Positions 58,117 to 64,000 of a DNA stretch of 64,000 nucleotides are shown piece by piece. The first letter of the stretch is position 1. Each line of letters opens with the position of its first letter. The position numbers were made by a program, and so were the translations under genes. The notes under the pieces were generated by a model, which ran no database searches, was not told where the DNA came from, and saw nothing but the letters and a program-made list of their open reading frames with translations. The DNA comes from Proteus columbae (lineage in GTDB: Bacteria > Pseudomonadota > Gammaproteobacteria > Enterobacterales > Enterobacteriaceae): the NCBI RefSeq assembly GCF_002777965.1, contig NZ_NGVR01000008.1, forward strand, positions 124,001-188,000, read 5' to 3'.

Positions 58117-58737
58117 ATGAGCCAACTTTTTTATATTCACCCTGATAATCCGCAGGCTCGTTTAATTGAACAAAGTGCTGATATTTTACGCAAAGGCGGT
58201 GTGGTGATTTATCCAACAGACTCTGGCTATGCTATTGGCTGTTGTTTAGACAACAAAGATGCAATGACGCGAATTTGTCGTATTCGCCAATTAGATAAAA
58301 ACCACAATTTTACACTAATGTGCCGTGATTTATCAGAAATTGCCAATTACGCTTATGTTGATAATGTCGTGTTTCGCTTAATAAAAAATAACACTCCAGG
58401 TAATTATACCTTTATCTTAAAAGCGACTAAAGATGTACCAAAGCGTTTGATGAATGATAAACGTAAAACCATAGGCTTGCGTGTTCCTTCTAACCCTATT
58501 GCACTGGCATTGTTAGAAAATATTGGTGAGCCATTAATGTCAACGAGCCTGATTTTACCGGGCAACGATTTTGCTGAATCTGATCCGGAAGAAATCGAAG
58601 ATTTATTAAGCAAACAAGTTGATTTGGTTATCCACGGTGGCTATTTAGGACAAAAACCGACAACGGTAATTGATTTGACAGAAGATACCCCTGTTATCGT
58701 GCGTGAAGGTACGGGTGATATTACGCCATTTCAGTAA
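58117..58737 (+). CDS. yciO: YciO, Sua5/TsaC-family protein
   Basis: 206-residue YrdC-like protein: GGVVIYPTDSGYAIGCCLDN, RICRIRQLDKNHNFTLMCRD, NNTPGNYTFILKATKDVP, RKTIGLRVPSNPIALALL. YciO resembles TsaC, which makes threonylcarbamoyl-AMP for tRNA t6A, but E. coli YciO has a distinct or weaker activity. Same order rnm-yciO as in E. coli. Confidence 0.95.
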   Translation: MSQLFYIHPDNPQARLIEQSADILRKGGVVIYPTDSGYAIGCCLDNKDAMTRICRIRQLDKNHNFTLMCRDLSEIANYAYVDNVVFRLIKNNTPGNYTFILKATKDVPKRLMNDKRKTIGLRVPSNPIALALLENIGEPLMSTSLILPGNDFAESDPEEIEDLLSKQVDLVIHGGYLGQKPTTVIDLTEDTPVIVREGTGDITPFQ

Positions 58738-59171
58738 GTCATTTAGCTGATTAAACTGAATAGGGAGAAAATGACTCGATAGTGAAGAAATTTATCACGA
58801 GATAAAGAGATAAAAGGTGAAGGGATTTATCGCTTGTGTTAAATTTATACATTGCGATAAAAATCACGGTGTCTATTTTTGAAATCAGTTATATCAACGC
58901 GTATTTTAAGCGCTAAACACGATAACTTGATTTGCAGACAAACGGCCTAACTATCGTTAGGGTTTTGCCAACGTCGTTTTATCGCCACTATTTATCACAA
59001 TGTTGATGTGAAAAATCATCAACATTGTTCACTATTGAATCAATAAAATTGAATCAATAAACCTGTGTTTATTTCTCATTTTAATAAACATGGGTTATTT
59101 TTATTTAATTGATTTTTAAAAATTAATTCTATTTTTATGACGCCTGTGAAGGCGACACATGAGGTTGTTTC
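58738..59171. other. Structured leader region of rluB
   Basis: 434 bases where E. coli has yciQ; no coding remnant seen. Contains hairpins CCTAAC/GTTAGG (58946-58961), CAATGTTGATG/CATCAACATTG (58998-59027), an imperfect AACC..TGTTTATT/AATAAACA..GGTT (about 59059-59096), and CGCC/GGCG (59141-59154) just before rluB. A 12-codon frame from ATG 59137 ends in an ATGA overlap with the rluB start. Confidence 0.6.
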
Positions 59172-60095
59172 ATGAGCGATAAATCGCAACGCACTGAAAA
59201 ATTACAAAAAATCCTTGCTCGTTCTGGTCACGGTTCTCGCCGTGAAATTGAAGGCTATCTTCAAGAAGGGCGTATCAGCATTGATGGTACAAAAGCGAAA
59301 TTAGGTGATCGTATTGATGTCACCACTACAGCAAAAATCCGCTTAGATGGCCGCATTCTAAATATTCGTGAAGCACAAAAAGATGTTTGCCGTGTGCTTG
59401 CTTATTACAAGCCTGAAGGTGAACTGTGTACTCGCAGTGATCCGCAAGGTCGTCCAACTGTTTTCCAACGTCTTCCTCGCCTTAACAGTGCTCGCTGGAT
59501 TGCAGTAGGTCGTCTTGATGTGAATACCAGTGGATTACTGCTATTTACAACTGATGGTGAATTAGCCAACCGTTTAATGCATCCTAGCCGTGAAGTTGAG
59601 CGTGAATACGCTGTCCGTGTTTTTGGTGAAATTGATGATGCAAAAATTCGCCAATTAACGCGTGGCGTACAATTAGAAGATGGTCCTGCTTCATTCCGCT
59701 CTGTTTCTTACCGTGGTGGTGAAGGAATTAACCAATGGTACAACGTTTCACTTACTGAAGGCCGTAACCGTGAAGTTCGCCGTATGTGGGAAGCTGTTGG
59801 TGTTCAAGTTAGCCGTCTTATTCGTGTTCGTTACGGTGATATCGATTTACCAAAAGGTTTACCGCGTGGTGGTTGGGTTGAACTTGGATTAGATCAAATC
59901 AACTATCTACGTCAGTTAGTCGAATTAAACGACGAAACAGTAACAAAAGTTGCAGTAGAAAAAGATCAGCGTCGCATCAAAGCAAATCAGATCCGTCGTG
60001 CGGTTAAGCGTCATACTAAAATATCAACACGTACTTCAACATCACCTGCCAAAAGAGCGTCAAGTCGTCGCCAATCGGCAGGAAATAAAAAATAA
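59172..60095 (+). CDS. rluB: 23S rRNA pseudouridine(2605) synthase RluB
   Basis: 307 residues. N-terminal S4 RNA-binding domain ([20 protein letters not shown]), catalytic RsuA-family domain with [20 protein letters not shown] carrying the catalytic Asp, then a basic Ser/Arg/Lys C-terminal tail ([20 protein letters not shown]). Start ATG has TGAGG seven bases before. Codon use is highly biased, as for well expressed genes. Same strand and order as in E. coli. Confidence 0.96.
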   Translation: MSDKSQRTEKLQKILARSGHGSRREIEGYLQEGRISIDGTKAKLGDRIDVTTTAKIRLDGRILNIREAQKDVCRVLAYYKPEGELCTRSDPQGRPTVFQRLPRLNSARWIAVGRLDVNTSGLLLFTTDGELANRLMHPSREVEREYAVRVFGEIDDAKIRQLTRGVQLEDGPASFRSVSYRGGEGINQWYNVSLTEGRNREVRRMWEAVGVQVSRLIRVRYGDIDLPKGLPRGGWVELGLDQINYLRQLVELNDETVTKVAVEKDQRRIKANQIRRAVKRHTKISTRTSTSPAKRASSRRQSAGNKK

Positions 60096-60141
60096 TTAGC
60101 GAATAATTATTTATTATTTCAAATTAAAATATCATTTTTTT

Positions 60142-60179
60142 AAAGAAGGATGTCTAAAAATAGGTGTCCTTCTTTTTTT
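60142..60179 (+). terminator. rluB terminator
   Basis: Outer stem AAAGAAGGA / TCCTTCTTT around a 16-base part-paired loop, then T-run. Confidence 0.9.
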
Positions 60180-60296
60180 GGCTGCTTTCTTTTTTTTATA
60201 AATAAAACTATGATAAGCGTATTAATAAAATGATAAGTTAATTTTATTATATTAATATCCTATTTGTATATTTTACTATAAGGTATACGCAATAAC

Positions 60297-61244
60297 ATGT
60301 ATCGTTATTTTTATTTAACAACAATGCTATGCTCGGCTTTTCTTTTGACAGGTTGTGATGAAGTCGTTAATGCAAATTCGCAATCTGGTGTGTTTTATAT
60401 TAGTAATAATAAGAACATACCCTTAGAGTTTAAAATTGATAATCATCCTTTTATCATTAATTCAGGCGAAGTAAAAAAAATAACGTTAGAAAATGGAATG
60501 CATGTATTAACGAATACTGAAGGTAATACAAATACATTTATGGTCTATGATGGAAATCATGGTGGCATAATTAATCCCGCTAAGGATATTTACTATAGTT
60601 TTACTTCTTTTTTTTCAACAGCAGAAAACAGTGAACGGTTATATTTACCCACACGCTCTGTATGGGTAAATGGTCGTCTTGTACATGGTGCAATTAATAG
60701 TTCTGATGCTATGTTCATTGATAATAATGTTTTTCGTTGCGATGTTCCTTTAAATGAATCTATTCCTGCTTATTTACCTGATTGGAAAAATACAGAGATT
60801 AGAAATGTATTAACTAAGTGTTTTTCACAGGTAGAATTTCAAAACTTTTTAGAACAAGATCCCTATGGCATTCATTTTTATTTGGGGTATGAGTTATTAG
60901 AAGCGCATAAAGAAACTTCTAAATACAGTTGGATCAACGATCAAAATACACGAACAGAAGATTTTATTCCTGTGCTTAGTGATCTTAATTTTAATAACAC
61001 TGAGTTACAAAAAGAAGCAAAAAATATTTATAAAATTACGCACTCTTATTTAGCTTCTCGCGATCATAATGAAAAGAAAACTTTCTATAATGAATATCAT
61101 TTTCATATAATGGCAATGTCATTGGTTTATAGTCAACAGATACAAAAAGACATATTGGATGATAAAGAAGCTTATTTTAAGTTGATAAATGAAACAGGAA
61201 AAATATTTGGTGCGGGAGTGTTAAGTGAACCCGTTTTAATATAA
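60297..61244 (+). CDS. Hypothetical lipoprotein (315 aa)
   Basis: Not recognised. Lipoprotein signal MYRYFYLTTMLCSAFLLTGC with lipobox LTGC (Cys20). The mature part first has a beta-rich segment (GVFYISNNKNIPLEFKIDNH, EVKKITLENGMHVLTNTEGN), then a longer alpha/beta region with aromatic residues (DPYGIHFYLGYELLEAHKET) and ends in helices (FHIMAMSLVYSQQIQKDILD). Three other cysteines (FRCDVP, TKCFSQ and the anchor's neighbour in TTMLC). GC is lower than in rluB and btuR. No ribosome binding site of note (AGGTATACGCAATAAC). Inserted between rluB and btuR, which are neighbours in E. coli. Confidence 0.75.
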   Translation: MYRYFYLTTMLCSAFLLTGCDEVVNANSQSGVFYISNNKNIPLEFKIDNHPFIINSGEVKKITLENGMHVLTNTEGNTNTFMVYDGNHGGIINPAKDIYYSFTSFFSTAENSERLYLPTRSVWVNGRLVHGAINSSDAMFIDNNVFRCDVPLNESIPAYLPDWKNTEIRNVLTKCFSQVEFQNFLEQDPYGIHFYLGYELLEAHKETSKYSWINDQNTRTEDFIPVLSDLNFNNTELQKEAKNIYKITHSYLASRDHNEKKTFYNEYHFHIMAMSLVYSQQIQKDILDDKEAYFKLINETGKIFGAGVLSEPVLI

Positions 61245-61272
61245 TGACGTGTTCACTCTTAATAAAAAAGAA

Positions 61273-61863
61273 TTACCAATCTATGCCTTTTTGCGCTTTT
61301 ATTCCGCTGTCAAAAGCATGTTTAATAGGACGCATTTCTGTCACTGTATCGGCTAACTCAATTAATTTTCTATGACAGCCTCTTCCTGTAATAATGACAT
61401 TTTGGTGAGGTGGGCGAGAGCTAATAGCTGAAATAACTTCATCTAATGGTAAATAGTTAAAGCTAATCATATAGGTAATTTCATCGAGAATAACCAGATC
61501 GTATTCTGAGTCATTAAGTAACTTGAGTGCATATTGCCAAGTATTCAAACAGGCAGCGGTATCTGTGCTTTTATCTTGGGTTTCCCAAGTAAAACCGGTT
61601 TCCATTACATAAAATGGTACACCGAATTGTTCTAATAGATTACGCTCACCATTTTCCCATGTACCTTTTATAAATTGCACAACACCGACTTTTTTTTGAT
61701 GACCGACAGCACGCGTTGCTGTTCCCATCGCCGCCGTTGTTTTTCCTTTACCGTTACCTGTAAAGATCATCAAAATACCTTGTTCTTGCTGAGCTTGCTC
61801 AATTCGGGTATCTACTTTTTCTTTTAAACGTTGTTGGCGTTTTTGGTGTTGTGCATCATTCAT
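61273..61863 (-). CDS. btuR: Cob(I)alamin adenosyltransferase
   Basis: 196-residue CobA/BtuR-type enzyme that adenosylates cobalamin and precursors. P-loop FTGNGKGKTTAAMGTATRAV near residue 35, then VGVVQFIKGTWENGERN, DLVILDEITYMISFNYLPLD and NVIITGRGCHRKLIELADTV. E. coli BtuR has the same length (196). Twenty-five bases after yciK on the minus strand; the pair is conserved. Confidence 0.97.
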   Translation of the reverse strand: MNDAQHQKRQQRLKEKVDTRIEQAQQEQGILMIFTGNGKGKTTAAMGTATRAVGHQKKVGVVQFIKGTWENGERNLLEQFGVPFYVMETGFTWETQDKSTDTAACLNTWQYALKLLNDSEYDLVILDEITYMISFNYLPLDEVISAISSRPPHQNVIITGRGCHRKLIELADTVTEMRPIKHAFDSGIKAQKGIDW

Positions 61864-61888
61864 TTTGCTACCTTAAACTTAAATTACG

Positions 61889-62653
61889 TTATTCAGCAGG
61901 ACCCGCTTTACGGCCAGGTTGTGCATCTAAAGATTGTCCTTTTACATCAATACTGTCATCACTCATCAGGTAGAGATATAACGGCATCAAATCTTTAGGT
62001 GTTTTCAGTTTTTGTGCATTTTCATCTGGAAATGCACTTGCTCGCATTGCGGTACGAGTACCACCAGGATTAATGCAGTTAATACGCAAGGTACTTTCGT
62101 TATATTCTTCATTAAGCACCTGCATAAAGCCTTCTGTTGCAAATTTAGATACAGAATAAGCTCCCCAACCATAACGACCTTGGCGACCTACACTCGATGT
62201 GGTGAGAATAAGGCTTGCATGAGGGGCTTTGAGCATCAATGGTAATAGTGCTTTTGTGAGCATAAATGTCGCATTAACGTTGACTTGCATAACGTCATGC
62301 CAAAGATTACTTGGTTGATTAATGATGGGTTCAACAACACCCAATAAACCGGCATTTTGTAATACACCATCAAGATGAGGGAAGCGTTTAACGAGAGTAT
62401 CAGCAAATTGCTGAAAATCGTTTTCTGTCGCTGTAAGTAGATCAAGTGGATATAACATGGGCTGTTGGCCACCTGATGTGATTATCTCTTCTTGAACATC
62501 TTCAAGTTTTGATAGAGTACGACCTAATAAAATAAGTGTTGCGCCATATTGCGCATAAGTTAGTGCGGCTTCTTTTCCTATGCCATCACCAGCACCCGTT
62601 ACTAGAATAATTTTATCTTTTAGCACGCTATGATCGGGTTGATATTGCAACAT
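61889..62653 (-). CDS. yciK: YciK, short-chain dehydrogenase/reductase
   Basis: 254-residue classical SDR. Cofactor motif LVTGAGDGIGKEAALTYAQY, NAG motif LQNAGLLG, catalytic Ser in LTTSSVGRQG and YxxxK in WGAYSVSKFATEGF. Substrate unknown. E. coli yciK is likewise next to btuR and divergent from sohB. Confidence 0.96.
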   Translation of the reverse strand: MLQYQPDHSVLKDKIILVTGAGDGIGKEAALTYAQYGATLILLGRTLSKLEDVQEEIITSGGQQPMLYPLDLLTATENDFQQFADTLVKRFPHLDGVLQNAGLLGVVEPIINQPSNLWHDVMQVNVNATFMLTKALLPLMLKAPHASLILTTSSVGRQGRYGWGAYSVSKFATEGFMQVLNEEYNESTLRINCINPGGTRTAMRASAFPDENAQKLKTPKDLMPLYLYLMSDDSIDVKGQSLDAQPGRKAGPAE

Positions 62654-62863
62654 ATTGATATCCTGTCTAGTAAAAAGTAAATAAAGTGTAACGTCTTATT
62701 TGTCTAGCGACCAGTTTCGTTTGATTTTTTGTTTACAATTTATGGCTGTTTTCTTTATGGTATTAAACATAATCATGCCTTTGTTGCTGGCGCTAAAGCA
62801 GAATTTCGTTAAACTAGGCATATTGGTTTTAGTCAGTGTTATTAACCTTAAAAAGAGGTCTTT

Positions 62864-63910
62864 GTGGAGTATATTTTGCAATATGGACTGTTTTTAGCAG
62901 AAATTGTCACTGTTGTTGTGGCGATTATCGCTATCGTGTTGTTTTTCGTTGTGATTGGAAATAAAAAGCAAAATCGTAAAGGGACGTTAAGAGTCACAGA
63001 TCTTGCGGAAGCTTATGAAGAAAAACAGCGCGTTATGCAACAAGCAAAAATGGACGATGCTGAATTAAAAGTCTGGTATAAAGCGTTTAAAAAACAGCAG
63101 AAAAAAGAGAATAAACAGAGTAAAAACAATGCAAAAGAAGGTAAAAAAGGCGTTGTAAAACCTTGTTTATATGTGCTTGATTTTAACGGTAGTATGGATG
63201 CGCATGAAGTGGGCGCATTACGTGAAGAAATCAGTGCCATTCTTTCTGTTGCACAAGCAGGTGATGAAGTATTACTACGCTTAGAAAGCCCGGGCGGTAT
63301 GGTTCACGGATATGGATTAGCAGCAGCTCAATTAACACGCTTAAAAGAAAAGGGTATTAAACTGACTGCGGTTGTCGATAAAGTGGCGGCTAGCGGGGGA
63401 TATATGATGGCATGTGTGGCAGATAAAATTGTTGCTGCGCCATTTGCGATTATTGGCTCGATTGGTGTTGTGGCTCAGATCCCTAACATTCACCGTTTAC
63501 TCAAGAAGAACGATATTGATGTTGAGTTGCATACTGCCGGTGAATATAAACGTACATTGACCTTATTAGGCGAAAATACTGAAGAAGGCCGTGAGAAATT
63601 TAAGCAAGATTTAAATGAAACGCATCTATTGTTTAAATCATTTGTGCATAAATATCGCCCTCAACTTGATATTGATAGCGTTGCAACTGGTGAGTATTGG
63701 TATGGTTCAGAAGCGCTAAACAGAGGCCTAATTGATGAGGTTGGTGTAAGTGACGATTGGCTGATCAATCATATTAATGATTTTGAAGTTCTTTCAGTCC
63801 AATATGTTACTAAAAAGAAAATGGTTGAGCGAGTTACAGGTGGCGCAATGGAAAGCATTGATAAACTGATGATGCGTTGGGTTCAAAGAAGTAAAAAACC
63901 GCTGCTATAA
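62864..63910 (+). CDS. sohB: SohB, S49-family inner membrane peptidase
   Basis: 348 residues, equal to E. coli SohB (349). N-terminal membrane anchor (IVTVVVAIIAIVLFFVVIGN), charged linker, then a ClpP-like S49 domain: LDFNGSMDAHEVGALREEIS, LRLESPGGMVHGYGLAAAQL, catalytic Ser in KVAASGGYMMACVADKI and presumptive Lys in GEYKRTLTLLGE. A multicopy suppressor of htrA in E. coli. Start codon GTG with AGAGGTCTTT ahead. Confidence 0.96.
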   Translation: MEYILQYGLFLAEIVTVVVAIIAIVLFFVVIGNKKQNRKGTLRVTDLAEAYEEKQRVMQQAKMDDAELKVWYKAFKKQQKKENKQSKNNAKEGKKGVVKPCLYVLDFNGSMDAHEVGALREEISAILSVAQAGDEVLLRLESPGGMVHGYGLAAAQLTRLKEKGIKLTAVVDKVAASGGYMMACVADKIVAAPFAIIGSIGVVAQIPNIHRLLKKNDIDVELHTAGEYKRTLTLLGENTEEGREKFKQDLNETHLLFKSFVHKYRPQLDIDSVATGEYWYGSEALNRGLIDEVGVSDDWLINHINDFEVLSVQYVTKKKMVERVTGGAMESIDKLMMRWVQRSKKPLL

Positions 63911-63944
63911 GCCAAGCTATTATAAGCCAATAAGTACGTAATAA

Positions 63945-63979
63945 ATGATATCAGTGATATGGATTATCGCTGATATCAT
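63945..63979. repeat. Long inverted repeat after sohB
   Basis: ATGATATCAGTGATA and TATCGCTGATATCAT form a 15-base stem with one G-T pair and loop TGGAT. No T-run follows. Possibly the sohB transcript end or a repeat unit. Confidence 0.75.
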
Positions 63980-64000
63980 CCTTCCTTACCCAATCACTAT

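Overview
The window is an AT-rich chromosomal segment of a member of the Morganellaceae, most likely genus Proteus. The basis is gene order shared with the E. coli sodB-purR, sap/psp, tyrR, zntB-ttcA, clsA-tonB-yciABC-ompW, trp and rluB-btuR-yciK-sohB blocks, separate trpG and trpD genes, and a beta-class glutathione S-transferase whose sequence closely resembles my memory of the Proteus mirabilis enzyme without being identical to it. I see no insertion sequence, prophage, integron, CRISPR array, rRNA or tRNA. Almost all of it is core genome.

Layout. 1-5.7 kb: purR (3' end cut by the window edge), ynhF, sodB, a TauE/SafE permease, grxD, rnt, gloA, ydhL. 6-12.4 kb: slyA, slyB, anmK, pdxH, tyrS, pdxY, gstA. 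12.6-20 kb: a DUF3592 membrane protein, fabI and the sapABCDF transporter operon. 20-25.5 kb: the RyhB small RNA gene with a strong Fur box, pspF, and the divergent sigma-54 pspABCD-ycjXF operon. 26-30.6 kb: an unknown ORF, tyrR, tpx, mppA. 31-40.3 kb is the accessory part: a frameshifted Ail-like gene, a DUF4377 lipoprotein, zntB, the FnrS small RNA with its FNR box, ttcA, a truncated HydN-like ferredoxin fragment, leuE, an ABM-domain gene, an intact Ail/OmpX gene, an acetyltransferase and small unknown genes. 40.3-49.1 kb: yciU, clsA, yciY, tonB, yciA, yciB, an inserted SulP transporter, yciC, ompW. 49.7-57.2 kb: a BON lipoprotein and the trp operon (trpL-E-G-D-CF-B-A) with operator and attenuator. 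57.2-64 kb: rnm, yciO, rluB, an unknown lipoprotein, btuR, yciK, sohB.

How parts work together. Two Hfq-type regulatory RNAs that are easily missed by protein annotation sit here: RyhB (iron limitation, Fur) and FnrS (anaerobiosis, FNR). In E. coli both act on sodB, which is also in this window, and RyhB here can pair over the sodB start codon through eight contiguous bases. ompW carries a perfect FNR consensus site, so oxygen control recurs. Envelope stress and defence are represented by psp, sap, slyAB, mppA, clsA and the Ail-like proteins.

I found no convincing undescribed multi-gene system. The best leads for novelty are the unknown lipoprotein at 60.3 kb, the unknown basic protein at 26.0 kb, several long inverted repeats (notably a 28-bp perfect palindrome at 38.36 kb), the decayed genes at 31.2 and 35.4 kb, and structured leaders such as that of rluB. 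Family assignments are from recognition of the sequences without database searches.
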